Below are positions 16,332 to 24,827 of a stretch of 64,000 nt of DNA, in pieces. The first letter of the stretch is position 1; every line of letters starts with the position of its first letter. Below the pieces are notes generated by a model that did not search any database, was not told where the DNA came from, and saw only the letters and a program-made list of their open reading frames with translations. Position numbers and translations under genes: made by a program. The DNA is from Amycolatopsis sp. CA-128772 (GTDB lineage: Bacteria > Actinomycetota > Actinomycetes > Mycobacteriales > Pseudonocardiaceae): positions 49,215 through 113,214 of the forward strand of contig NZ_PPHG01000040.1 of the NCBI RefSeq assembly GCF_002904295.1, in the 5' to 3' direction.

Positions 16332-17833
16332 GCGAAGGCACCTTCTGCCTCGTCGTGCACAGCCACCTGCCGTGGCTGCCGCATCACGGGACCTGGCCGG
16401 TCGGCGAGGAATGGCTGTACCAGGCGTGGGCGCACTCCTACCTGCCGATGGTGGAACTGCTGGAGCGCTTCGCCGACGAAGGCCGCCGAGACGTCCTGAC
16501 GCTCGGTGTGACGCCGGTGCTCGCCGCGCAGCTCGACGATCCGTACAGCATCCGCGCGTTCCACGACTGGCTCGGCCACTGGCAGCTGCGCGCCCAGCAC
16601 GCGTCGACGCTGTGGCGCGGCGACCCGCTGCTGCGCGAGCTCGCCGCCGCCGAGCACCGAACCGCGGTCCGCGCGGCCGAAGAACTCGGCACGCGCTGGC
16701 GGCACGGGTTCTCCCCGATCCTCCGGTCACTGGTCGACAACTCGACGATCGAGCTGCTCGGCGGGCCACTGGCGCACCCGTTCCAGCCATTGCTGGACCC
16801 GCGGGTGCGGGAATTCGCGCTGAACGCCGGGCTCGCCGACACGGCGCTGCGGCTCGGAACGCGGCCGGAGGGGATCTGGGCGCCGGAGTGCGGGTACGCG
16901 CCCGGGATGGAAACGGGCTACGCGGCCGCGGGTGTGCGGCGGTTCATGGTCGACGGCCCGTCGTTGCGCGGCGAGACGTGGGCGGCGCGCCCGGTCGGCG
17001 ACAGTGACGTGGTCGCTTTCGGACGAGACCTCGAAGTCACCTACCGCGTCTGGTCGCCGAAGGCCGGGTATCCCGGCCACGCCGCCTACCGCGACTTCCA
17101 CACCTGGCAGCACGAGGTCGGGCTCAAGGCGGCGCGCGTCACCGGCAAGACGGTCGAGCCGCAGGACAAGGCGCCGTACGACCCGGCGCTCGCCGCGGAC
17201 GTGCTGGGGACGCACGTCAAGGACTTCGTCGAGACGGTCGTGGCGCGGCTGCGCTCGCTGAAGAAGCAGCACGGGCGTGAGGCGCTCGTGGTCGCCGCGT
17301 ACGACACGGAACTGTTCGGACACTGGTGGTACGAAGGGCCGGCGTGGCTCGAAGGCGTGCTGCGTGCCCTGCCCGAGGCCGGCGTGCGGGTGACGACACT
17401 GAAGGGTGCACTGGAGACGGGGCACGTCGGCGAGCCGATCGACCTGCCGTCGTCGTCGTGGGGGTCGGGCAAGGACTGGCGCGTCTGGGACGGCGAGCAG
17501 GTCAAGGACATGGTCGCCGCCAACGCGGCCCTGCAGGAACGGCTGCTGGACCTCGTGGCCGGATTGGCGACCACGGCCCGGGACACTGTCGCCGACCAGG
17601 CCGTCGCCGAGGCGATGCTGGCACTGGAAAGTGACTGGGCGTTCATGGTCACGAAGGATTCGGCCGCGGACTACGCCCGCCGCCGCGCCGCGGTCCACAC
17701 CGAGCGCTTCGACACACTGGCCGATTTGTTGCGACGCGGCGACCGCGCGCGGGCCGCGGAACTGGCCGCCAACTATCGCGCCGACGACGGGCCGTTCGGG
17801 CACCTCGACGCCCGGGAACTGAAGCACAACTGA
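16328..17833 (+). CDS. GH57 alpha-glucan branching enzyme-like protein (Rv3031-type)
   Basis: 501 residues. The protein opens with CLVVHSHLPWLPHHG, the GH57 first motif. The catalytic glutamate lies in GIWAPECGYAPGME and the acid/base aspartate in AAYDTELFGHWWYEG. A helical C-terminal domain (ELKH end) completes the family length. GH57 enzymes of this subgroup transfer alpha-1,4-glucan segments to make alpha-1,6 branches; in mycobacteria the gene belongs to the MGLP pathway. It is translationally coupled to the methyltransferase by ATGA. An 11-bp tandem repeat spans its stop codon. Confidence 0.92.
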   Translation: MSEGTFCLVVHSHLPWLPHHGTWPVGEEWLYQAWAHSYLPMVELLERFADEGRRDVLTLGVTPVLAAQLDDPYSIRAFHDWLGHWQLRAQHASTLWRGDPLLRELAAAEHRTAVRAAEELGTRWRHGFSPILRSLVDNSTIELLGGPLAHPFQPLLDPRVREFALNAGLADTALRLGTRPEGIWAPECGYAPGMETGYAAAGVRRFMVDGPSLRGETWAARPVGDSDVVAFGRDLEVTYRVWSPKAGYPGHAAYRDFHTWQHEVGLKAARVTGKTVEPQDKAPYDPALAADVLGTHVKDFVETVVARLRSLKKQHGREALVVAAYDTELFGHWWYEGPAWLEGVLRALPEAGVRVTTLKGALETGHVGEPIDLPSSSWGSGKDWRVWDGEQVKDMVAANAALQERLLDLVAGLATTARDTVADQAVAEAMLALESDWAFMVTKDSAADYARRRAAVHTERFDTLADLLRRGDRARAAELAANYRADDGPFGHLDARELKHN

Positions 17834-17854
17834 AGCACAACTGAAGGGACCTTC

Positions 17855-18343
17855 ATGGGGATCCACGAAATTCCGGTCAAGACACTCGACGGGCAGGACA
17901 GCTCGCTGGGCTCGCTCGCCGGCAACGCTCTGCTCGTGGTCAACGTCGCGTCGAAGTGCGGCCTGACTCCGCAGTACTCCGGCCTCGAGCGCCTTCAGGA
18001 GCGCTTCGGCGGTCAGGGTTTCTCCGTGGTGGGTTTCCCGTGCAACCAGTTCGCGGGACAGGAACCGGGCAGTGCGGAGGAGATCCAGACGTTCTGCTCG
18101 ACGACCTACGGCGTGACGTTCCCGCTGTTCGAGAAGATCGACGTCAACGGCGATGACCGGCACCCGTTGTACGCGGAACTGACCAAGTCGGCCGACGCCG
18201 AGGGCGCGGCGGGTGACGTCCAGTGGAACTTCGAAAAGTTTCTGATCAGTTCCGACGGCGAGGTGCTCGCGCGGTTCCGGCCGCGGACCGAGCCCGAGGA
18301 CGAGGCCGTCGTCAAGGCGATCGAGGCCGCGCTTCCGGCGTGA
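17855..18343 (+). CDS. glutathione peroxidase-family peroxidase (Cys type)
   Basis: 162 residues. The peroxidatic cysteine is C35 in NVASKCGLTPQYSG, the resolving-region cysteine lies in GFPCNQFAGQEPG, and the tetrad tryptophan in VQWNFEKFL. Cysteine replaces selenocysteine. Actinomycetes lack glutathione, so the electron donor is most probably thioredoxin. AAGGGA precedes the ATG. It lies 21 bp after the GH57 gene, perhaps co-transcribed with the MGLP genes, and is closed by a terminator. The gene is absent from this position in the mycobacterial order as I recall it, marking the left end of an inserted cassette. Confidence 0.93.
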   Translation: MGIHEIPVKTLDGQDSSLGSLAGNALLVVNVASKCGLTPQYSGLERLQERFGGQGFSVVGFPCNQFAGQEPGSAEEIQTFCSTTYGVTFPLFEKIDVNGDDRHPLYAELTKSADAEGAAGDVQWNFEKFLISSDGEVLARFRPRTEPEDEAVVKAIEAALPA

Positions 18344-18349
18344 ACCGGG

Positions 18350-18375
18350 CCGCCGGGCGGGCACCCGCCCGGCGG
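18350..18375. terminator. Bidirectional terminator hairpin
   Basis: Perfect 12-bp arms, CCGCCGGGCGGG and complement, with a 2-nt centre. It starts 6 bp after the peroxidase stop and ends 8 bp before the stop of the converging DUF1479 gene. Confidence 0.8.
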
Positions 18376-18383
18376 AGCGCCGG

Positions 18384-19613
18384 TCACAAGCCGAGCTGCT
18401 CGCGCCCGACGGCGTTGAGGTCGTCGAGTGTCGCGCGGCCGGTCCAGTTCACTTCGTAATCTTCGGGCGCGAAGTCGCCGGGGCTCTTGCCGGTCAGGAA
18501 TGCCCGGCCGCAGTTTTCGGCGTAGGCGGCGTTCTTCGGGCAGTGCGGGCTCGCCGGGATGTACATGACGTTGCCCCAGCGGTCCGGGTTGGTGCCGTCG
18601 GCGACCGCGTGGATGACATCGCCGTGCCACCAGACCGTGTCGCCCGGTTCGATGTCCGGGATCGGGGTCAGCGCCGGCAGCAGGTCGTCGTGGTACTTGT
18701 CGTTCACCGGCAACGCCTGGCCGTTGGCCGCGCCGCAGAGGTCGTCGTCGGGGATGTCGTCCTGGAGCGCGCGAAGCAGGACGTATGCGATTGCCGACGG
18801 GATCGGCACCACGTGCAGCACGCCGTCGCCCTGGCGCATTTCCGACAACGCCGTCCAGCCCTGGAAGGTGCGGAAGGCCGAGCACATCACCGTCGACGGG
18901 TACTCGTCGACTTCGGCGCGGTAGGCGCCGTCCCACGGGTCGTACCGTTGCCAGTTTCCGGCGAAGACGTGGCGGAACACCTGCTGGTAGGCGGGCAGCA
19001 GCCAGCGTTCGACCGAGCCGGAGTCGGTGTGCGCGGAGAGGCCGAGTGACGCCGACCCGGGCGGGCGGCGGCGGATGCGGTCCGGGTAGGCCGTGTCGCG
19101 ATCGGGGTCGAACCAGACGCGACCCTCGGATTCGTGCCGCCAGAAGGAATTGAGGAACCGGCGGACGGCGACCATGTGCTCGTGCTGGCGTGCCTCGATC
19201 TGGGGCTTCGACCAGTAGACGGGGTAGATCTGCGGCTGGCTCGACGCGAGGCCGGCGAAGACGTCGTCGGCGGGGCCCTGGTAGGTGCCGGCGAAGTCGT
19301 TGTCGGCGAGGTACGCGGCTAGCCCGGCGTCCCAGGCTTCGGCGGTTTCGCGCGCGAAGGTGCCTTTGACAACCGCGCAGCCACGGCGGCGGATGGCGTC
19401 GAGCGTGCGCTGCGGCACCGCGCCCTCGGCGATGTCGCGGTAGCGGACCACGGGGAAGGCGTCCGGGTCGGCGGCGACGGCGTCGACCTCCCGGCGCATC
19501 CGGTCGCGGATGCCGGCGAACGCGCCGGCGACGTCGCCGATCCGGGCGCGCAGGTCCTGCTTGGTCCGGGCGATCGCCTCGGACATGTTCGCGGGCAGTT
19601 CGGTGGTGGTCAT
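18384..19613 (-). CDS. DUF1479 family protein (YbiU-like, putative 2-oxoglutarate/Fe(II) oxygenase)
   Basis: 409 residues, whole-length DUF1479 protein. Conserved blocks include IRRRGCAVVKGTFARE, SQPQIYPVYWSKPQIEARQH, GLSAHTDSGSVERW and PGDTVWWHGDVIHAVADG. The HTD and later WHGDVIH suggest the H-x-D...H iron triad of cupin-type 2-oxoglutarate dioxygenases. The substrate is unknown. Start ATG 19613 was chosen because the preceding 26 codons look like 5' leader. It diverges from a ROK regulator, with a short palindrome between them, so control by that sugar-responsive regulator is likely. This hints at a carbohydrate-linked function. Confidence 0.88.
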   Translation of the reverse strand: MTTTELPANMSEAIARTKQDLRARIGDVAGAFAGIRDRMRREVDAVAADPDAFPVVRYRDIAEGAVPQRTLDAIRRRGCAVVKGTFARETAEAWDAGLAAYLADNDFAGTYQGPADDVFAGLASSQPQIYPVYWSKPQIEARQHEHMVAVRRFLNSFWRHESEGRVWFDPDRDTAYPDRIRRRPPGSASLGLSAHTDSGSVERWLLPAYQQVFRHVFAGNWQRYDPWDGAYRAEVDEYPSTVMCSAFRTFQGWTALSEMRQGDGVLHVVPIPSAIAYVLLRALQDDIPDDDLCGAANGQALPVNDKYHDDLLPALTPIPDIEPGDTVWWHGDVIHAVADGTNPDRWGNVMYIPASPHCPKNAAYAENCGRAFLTGKSPGDFAPEDYEVNWTGRATLDDLNAVGREQLGL

Positions 19614-19632
19614 CGGCGTCCTCCGGGTTTGG

Positions 19633-19645
19633 TTAGGACTCCTTA
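19633..19645. promoter_or_regulatory. Putative ROK-regulator operator
   Basis: TTAGGACTCCTTA, a 13-bp imperfect palindrome with one symmetrical mismatch pair, 20 bp upstream of the DUF1479 start and 55 bp upstream of the divergent ROK gene. ROK regulators often use T-rich and A-rich inverted repeats of this size. It is the only such repeat in the 86-bp intergenic region. Confidence 0.45.
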
Positions 19646-19699
19646 CTAGAATGGCCCGGCTACGGTAACCCCTGTCCGTCCCCCGCCACAAGAGGTGCG

Positions 19700-20818
19700 A
19701 TGTCCGACCCCGACCGGCCGCTTCCGCGCCTGGCGATGCTGCGGGCTATGACCGACCGCGCGGTCCTCGACCGGGTCTTCGTCGAAAACCGGACCACGCG
19801 CGCCGAGCTCGCCGCGACCACCGGGATTTCGAAGCCGACGATCTCGGAGTCCGTCCGGCGGCTCGAGACGGCGGGCGCGCTGCGGGCGACCGGCACCGAC
19901 CAGACCGGCCGCCGCGGTCGCATCGCCACCATCTACGAATTGGCCGCCGACGCCGGCCGGGTCGTTGCCGCCGAGGTCAACCAGCAGGGCATCCGGACGG
20001 TGACGACCGACCTGACCGGGACGGTCCTGGCCACCGCGCGGCACGCGCCCGGCGGACGGCCGATGACCGACGCGGTCCGGGCGGCCATCGCCGCCGCGGG
20101 CGCCGCCGGGCCGGGGCCGGTGCGGGCGACCGCGATTTCGGTGGCCAACCCCGTGGACCCCGTCGCGCACGAGGTCGTCGCCCTGCCGGGGTCGCCGTTC
20201 CCCGAGGGCACGCTGCGGGCCGGGGAGATCGGCCCGGACGTCCTGCTCGACAACGACGTCAACTTTTCGGCGATCGCCGAACGGCGGGAAGGTGCGGCGC
20301 GGGCGGCGAAGAGCTTCGCGTACGTCTACGTCGGCGCCGGGCTCGGGGTCAGCCTCTACGTCGGCGACCAGTTGCTCCGGGGCGCGCACGGGCTGGCCGG
20401 CGAGATCGGGTACCTGGACAGTTCGGGGACGACGCTGGCGTCCGCGCTGGCCGAGCAGGGGTTCGGCCGGCCGGATGCACCCTCGCTGGACGTCGACGCG
20501 ATGCTGACCACGCTCGACGCCGCGGCGGCCGGGGACACCGTGGCCGCGGAACGGCTACGGCTGCTGGGCGGCACGCTCGGCCGGGCGGTGGCCGCGATCT
20601 GCACGATCGTCGACCCGGACCTGGTGGTCCTCGGCGGCCCGGCGGGGAGCCGGGCGGCGCTCGTGGCGGAAATCCGGCAAACGGTGCACGCGGCGGCGCC
20701 GGGGCCGGTGCGGGTAGCGGCCGGCGAGGTGACGGACTCGGCGGCACTGCGCGGGGCGTTGTTGTCGGCGCTCGACCACGGCCGAGACGGCCTGGTCAGG
20801 GCGGTCGCCGAAAGCTGA
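19700..20818 (+). CDS. ROK-family transcriptional regulator
   Basis: 372 residues. The N-terminal winged helix reads TRAELAATTGISKPTISESVRRLETAGAL. The C-terminal sugar-kinase fold contains VYVGAGLGVSLYVGDQLLRGAHGLAGEIGYL and DPDLVVLGGPAGSR. The CxCGxxGC zinc cluster that normally follows GEIG in ROK proteins is absent (DSSGTTLASAL instead). Zinc-dependent folding and sugar binding may therefore differ, and the phosphotransfer base is not needed in regulators. It diverges from DUF1479 and lies beside a GH2 hydrolase, together suggesting a local sugar-catabolic unit. Confidence 0.9.
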   Translation: MSDPDRPLPRLAMLRAMTDRAVLDRVFVENRTTRAELAATTGISKPTISESVRRLETAGALRATGTDQTGRRGRIATIYELAADAGRVVAAEVNQQGIRTVTTDLTGTVLATARHAPGGRPMTDAVRAAIAAAGAAGPGPVRATAISVANPVDPVAHEVVALPGSPFPEGTLRAGEIGPDVLLDNDVNFSAIAERREGAARAAKSFAYVYVGAGLGVSLYVGDQLLRGAHGLAGEIGYLDSSGTTLASALAEQGFGRPDAPSLDVDAMLTTLDAAAAGDTVAAERLRLLGGTLGRAVAAICTIVDPDLVVLGGPAGSRAALVAEIRQTVHAAAPGPVRVAAGEVTDSAALRGALLSALDHGRDGLVRAVAES

Positions 20819-20927
20819 CCACGGGCCTCGGCGGCGCTCACCGACGACTGACCACGTGCCCGCCGTCCGGGGCGGTTGCCGGAAGTCGACCGGCTGGTGA
20901 CCGGCGAGGCGACCGGCGTGGTCAAAA

Positions 20928-22700
20928 TCAGGACGAGCCTGCCTCGATCACCGCTTGCACGCACCTCGCCACCACCGCCGGGTCCACCTTCACCACGCGA
21001 CGGTCGTACGTGAGCAGGCCGTTGACCTCGTTCTCGACGTCCGTCGTCTGCGTATACACCGCTCCGGACAAGCCGCGCTCCGTCACCACCCGCTCCAGGG
21101 CCGCGCTCACTTCCGCGTAGCGCGAGGACAGCCGCTCCCGTGTCGGTGTCATCTCGTATGCGTTCGGGGGGCCTGGCCAGCAGTGGCCCTCCAGGGCCAG
21201 GCCGAGGCCGCCGTACTCGCCGTTGACGATTGCCCGGTTGTCCGCCACTGATGGGTCGCCCGGGCCTACGTACGTGTGGTCGTCGTAGATGTCGCCCGCG
21301 GCCGTGTCCGGGCGGGAAAAACAGCAGTTCATGCCGCTGTTGGCGATCACCAGGCGCGTCGGGTCGAGGGTTTTCACCAGTTCCGCCACCCGGGCCGTGT
21401 CGAACTCGCCCCAGCCTTCGTTGAACGGGATCCAGGCCACGATCGAGGGGACCGCCCTCAGCTGGGTCACCATTTCCCCCAGTTCCGCCTCGAAGTGCGA
21501 CTGCGCCTGCGGGATCGGGTCCGGGGCGATCCCCGGCGGGCCGTCGAACGATGCCGTGAGCGAGGGCATGTCCTGCCAGACGACCAAGCCCAGCGTGTCG
21601 GCCCAGAAGTACCAGCGGGCCGGCTCCACCTTCACGTGCTTACGGACGCAGTTGAAGCCCAGTTCCTTCGTCTTCTCCAGGTCGAAGCGGAGGGCGTCGT
21701 CGGTGGGTGCCGTCGAGATGCCGTCCGGCCAGTAGCCTTGGTCGAGTGGGCCGTGCAGGAACTTGACGCGTCCGTTGAGCGCTATTCGCGGACGGCCGGA
21801 AGAATCCGGGAGCAGGCCGATCGTTCGCAAGCCCACGTAGCTGCCGACCTCGTCCGAAACTTCGCCATGCCGGTCGCGGAGCTCGACGCGCAACGAATAC
21901 AGGTGCGGGTCGGCCGGGGTCCAGAGGCGGGGTGATGGCACGTCCACGCGCACCGGCGTCCCCGCCGGGGCCGAGGCTCCCGCCAGCTCGCCGTCCTTCG
22001 ACGAAATGACGACCACGACTTCGGTGCCGCCAGTGACCTGTGGGGACACCGTCACGCCGGTCAGGTCCGGGGTCAGGTCCAGCCGCTCGATGCGGGCCTC
22101 GGGGACCGGCTCCAGCCACACCGTTTGCCAGATTCCCGACGACGCCGTGTACCAGATCCCGCCCGGGGTGTTGCGCTGCTTGCCCACCGGGAACGGCTCG
22201 ATGTCGGTGCGGTCCTCGGCGCGGACCGTCAGCTCCTGCGGCCCCGACGCGCGCAGGACGTCGGTGATGTCCGCGCTGAACGCCGTGTAGCCGCCTTCGT
22301 GCGCCGCGACGAGCTGGTTGTTCACCCACGCCTTCGCCGTCTGGTCGACCGCGCCGAAGTGGAGCAGGACACGCGAGCCGCGCCAGTCCGGCGGGATCTC
22401 GACCAGCCGCCGGTACCAGAGGATCTCGTCGCGCCGGCCGATTTCCGACAACGCCGACTCCGGCGGGAACGGCACCAGGATCCGCTCGCCGTAGCCCGAC
22501 GGCCGTGGTTCGTCCGGCGACGACGGCCAGCCCGCGTACTCCCAGACGCCGTTCAGGTTCAGCCAGCGCGGCCGGGTCAGCTGGGGCCGCGGGTACTCGG
22601 GCAGCGCGTGGCCCGGAGCGACGTCGCCGCTCCACGGGGTCGAGAGGAGCGGGTCGAGCCGGCGCCAGCCGGGTTCCTCCGGGAAAGTCATCCCCGTCAT
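20928..22700 (-). CDS. glycoside hydrolase family 2 protein (beta-galactosidase/beta-glucuronidase-like)
   Basis: 590 residues in the short GH2 architecture: a jelly-roll N-domain (LNLNGVWEYAGW, then LHFGAVDQTAKAWVNNQLV), an immunoglobulin-like domain and a TIM barrel. The acid/base glutamate is in WIPFNEGWGEFD and the nucleophile probably in VNGEYGGLG. No signal peptide is visible, so it acts in the cytoplasm on imported glycosides. ATG 22700 is used; ATG 22691 is also possible. It diverges from the GT4 glycosyltransferase and lies beside the ROK regulator. The exact sugar specificity cannot be read. Confidence 0.9.
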   Translation of the reverse strand: MTGMTFPEEPGWRRLDPLLSTPWSGDVAPGHALPEYPRPQLTRPRWLNLNGVWEYAGWPSSPDEPRPSGYGERILVPFPPESALSEIGRRDEILWYRRLVEIPPDWRGSRVLLHFGAVDQTAKAWVNNQLVAAHEGGYTAFSADITDVLRASGPQELTVRAEDRTDIEPFPVGKQRNTPGGIWYTASSGIWQTVWLEPVPEARIERLDLTPDLTGVTVSPQVTGGTEVVVVISSKDGELAGASAPAGTPVRVDVPSPRLWTPADPHLYSLRVELRDRHGEVSDEVGSYVGLRTIGLLPDSSGRPRIALNGRVKFLHGPLDQGYWPDGISTAPTDDALRFDLEKTKELGFNCVRKHVKVEPARWYFWADTLGLVVWQDMPSLTASFDGPPGIAPDPIPQAQSHFEAELGEMVTQLRAVPSIVAWIPFNEGWGEFDTARVAELVKTLDPTRLVIANSGMNCCFSRPDTAAGDIYDDHTYVGPGDPSVADNRAIVNGEYGGLGLALEGHCWPGPPNAYEMTPTRERLSSRYAEVSAALERVVTERGLSGAVYTQTTDVENEVNGLLTYDRRVVKVDPAVVARCVQAVIEAGSS

Positions 22701-22786
22701 GGTGACACCAGTGACCGACGTCACATGTGAACGGTCCGTCACCACGGGCCCGCCGCCTCTTTCCGACTCGCGAGTAACCTCTGCGC

Positions 22787-24064
22787 ATGCGTGTGCTGAT
22801 GCTGTCCTGGGAGTACCCGCCCGTGGCCATCGGGGGCCTGGCCCGGCACGTCCACGCGCTCGCCACCCACCTCGCCCGCCAGGGCCACGACGTCGTGGTG
22901 CTCTGCCGGCACGCCGCGGGCACCGACGCCGGGACGCACCCGCGGACCGATCGCGTCGTCGAGGGCGTGCGGATCATCCGGGTCGCCGAGGACCCGATGC
23001 ACGTGACGTTCGAACGCGACCTCGTCGCCTGGACGCTGGCCATGGGGCACGCCATGATCCGCGCCGCGCAGGACCTGCTGCGCACCTGGCAGCCCGACGT
23101 CGTCCACGCGCACGACTGGCTCGTCGCCCACCCGGCCATCGCGATCACCGAGGCCGCGCGGGTGCCACTGGTCGGCACTGTTCACGCAACTGAAGCCGGG
23201 CGGCACTCCGGCTGGCTGTCGCACCCGCTGAACCAGCAGGTGCACTCGGTCGAATGGTGGCTCGCGAACCGCGCCGACGCGCTGATCACCTGCTCCCAGG
23301 CCATGCGCCGGGAGGTCGCGCACCTCTTCGAGGTCGAGGCGGCCGACGTCACGGTCATCCACAACGGCATCGAAGAACGCGGCTGGCAGGTGCCCGCGGA
23401 CGAGATCGCGCGCGCCCGCGAGGTCTACAGCCCGGCCGGGGCGCCACTGTTGCTCTACTTCGGACGCCTCGAGTGGGAGAAGGGCGTGCAGGACCTGCTC
23501 GCCGCGCTCCCCCGCATCCGCCGCCGCCACCCGGGCACCCGCGTGGTCGTCGCCGGCAAGGGACGGCACTTCGACGAACTCGTCGAGCAGTCGCGGAAAC
23601 TGCGGGTGCGGCGCGCGGTCGACTTCGTCGGGCACCTGTCCGACCGCGACCTCCGGGCGGCGCTCGCCGCGGCCGACGCCGTGGTGCTGCCCAGCCGGTA
23701 CGAGCCATTCGGCATCGTCGCCCTGGAGGCCGCCGCCGCGAAGGCGCCGCTGGTCGCCTCGACGGCCGGGGGCCTCGGCGAGGTCGTGGTGGACGGCGAG
23801 ACCGGGCTCGCGTTCAGTCCCGGGGACGTTGCCGCGCTGGCCACCGCGGTGACGGCGGTGCTCTCCGACGCGGACGCCGCCGCCGAACGGGCGCAGGCCG
23901 CGCAGGCGCGGCTGGCCGCGGACTTCGACTGGGGCCGCATCGCCGAGGCGACGGCCGAGGTCTATCGGCGGACGAAGGCGGGCGAGCCGGTCGAGCTGCC
24001 CCGGCCGAAGATCGCCACCGGCAACGCCTTCGAACCGGTGCCGGCCGAGATCCCGGAACTGTAG
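22787..24064 (+). CDS. GT4 glycosyltransferase (Rv3032-type alpha-glucan/MGLP elongation)
   Basis: 425 residues, GT-B fold of GT4. The glycogen-synthase-like opening MRVLMLSWEYPPVAIGGLARH is followed by VVHAHDWLVAHPA and VIHNGIEE. The donor site includes YFGRLEWEKGVQDLL and the E-x7-E motif PSRYEPFGIVALEAAAAK. In M. tuberculosis Rv3032 makes cytoplasmic alpha-1,4-glucans and MGLP beside Rv3030/Rv3031. Here the equivalent partners end 5 kb away because a cassette lies between. TAACCT ends 6 nt before the ATG, so the gene has its own probable leaderless promoter. Confidence 0.92.
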   Translation: MRVLMLSWEYPPVAIGGLARHVHALATHLARQGHDVVVLCRHAAGTDAGTHPRTDRVVEGVRIIRVAEDPMHVTFERDLVAWTLAMGHAMIRAAQDLLRTWQPDVVHAHDWLVAHPAIAITEAARVPLVGTVHATEAGRHSGWLSHPLNQQVHSVEWWLANRADALITCSQAMRREVAHLFEVEAADVTVIHNGIEERGWQVPADEIARAREVYSPAGAPLLLYFGRLEWEKGVQDLLAALPRIRRRHPGTRVVVAGKGRHFDELVEQSRKLRVRRAVDFVGHLSDRDLRAALAAADAVVLPSRYEPFGIVALEAAAAKAPLVASTAGGLGEVVVDGETGLAFSPGDVAALATAVTAVLSDADAAAERAQAAQARLAADFDWGRIAEATAEVYRRTKAGEPVELPRPKIATGNAFEPVPAEIPEL

Positions 24065-24076
24065 GTGGCCGCCGGC

Positions 24077-24205
24077 TCAGAACCGGCAGGGCCGCATGCA
24101 GTCCGGCCGCGCCGCGGTGGGCGTGGCCGTGGCCGCGTCGACCATGAACGCGAGCGAAAGCACGACGAAGAGGGTGGCGACGGCAGCTCTCAACCGGCTG
24201 GTCAT
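24077..24205 (-). CDS. small secreted peptide with a Cys pair (42 aa)
   Basis: A 42-codon ORF with an excellent Shine-Dalgarno (GAGGAG, 5 nt before ATG 24205). The product has a basic start (MTSRLRAA), a hydrophobic core (VATLFVVLSLAFMV) and a plausible Ala-x-Ala cleavage site near DAATATPTA, so it is a signal peptide followed by a mature tail of about 15 residues. That tail, TPTAARPDCMRPCRF, contains a C-x3-C pair that could form a disulfide or bind metal. It converges with the GT4 gene, 12 bp apart. I know no family for it. A lipoprotein is unlikely because the cysteine is not in a lipobox. Confidence 0.65.
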   Translation of the reverse strand: MTSRLRAAVATLFVVLSLAFMVDAATATPTAARPDCMRPCRF

Positions 24206-24348
24206 GGGGACTCCTCGGGGACGGCGGCGCGATCGGCGCCTGCAGCGAGCATCCGCGCCGCGTCCCGGGGAAACAATAGGCGGAACTGCAGGGGCCGGTA
24301 CGTATTCGCCTTCCGTGATCGGTTCGTCCGGTTCCGCCGAGAACGGGC

Positions 24349-24807
24349 TCAGAACACCGGCAGCAGGACGCCGTGCTCGGACTCCGGCCGCGAGCCGAAG
24401 ATGCGGCGGTCGGCCTCCGCGATGGGGACGTCGTTGATGCTCGCTTCGCGCCGGCGCATCAGGCCCTCGTCACTGAACTCCCACAACTCGTTGCCGTAAC
24501 TGCGGAACCACTGCCCGCCGGCGGTCCGGGACTCGTACTGGAACCGCACACCGATGCGGTTGCTGCGGAAGCCCCACAGTTCCTTGCGCAGTGCGTAGTC
24601 CAGTTCCCGCGTCCACTTCTCGGTGAGGAACTCGACGATCTGCGCACGCCCGGCGACGTAGCGGTCGCGGTTGCGCCACACCGAATCCTCCGTATACGCC
24701 AGCGACACCCGCTCGGGGTCGCGGGTGTTCCACGCGTCTTCGGCGGCCTGGACCTTCTGGCGGGCGGTGTCTTCGTCGAACGGCGGGAACGGCGGGCGCG
24801 GGGTCAT
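24349..24807 (-). CDS. DUF1348 / NTF2-like protein
   Basis: 152 residues, complete DUF1348 protein with an NTF2-like cone fold. Typical blocks are FDEDTARQKVQAAEDAWNTRDPERV, AYTEDSVWRNRD, EIVEFL-like IVEFLTEKW, LRKELWGFRSNRIGVRF and the ending NDVPIAEADRRIFG. The family is widespread; no enzyme activity is established. It is transcribed divergently from the TetR gene at 24898, and two palindromic operators lie between them, so it is the probable target of that repressor. ATG 24807 is preceded by GGAAGGAGC. Confidence 0.9.
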   Translation of the reverse strand: MTPRPPFPPFDEDTARQKVQAAEDAWNTRDPERVSLAYTEDSVWRNRDRYVAGRAQIVEFLTEKWTRELDYALRKELWGFRSNRIGVRFQYESRTAGGQWFRSYGNELWEFSDEGLMRRREASINDVPIAEADRRIFGSRPESEHGVLLPVF

Positions 24808-24827
24808 GGCAGGCTCCTTCCGGGGCA

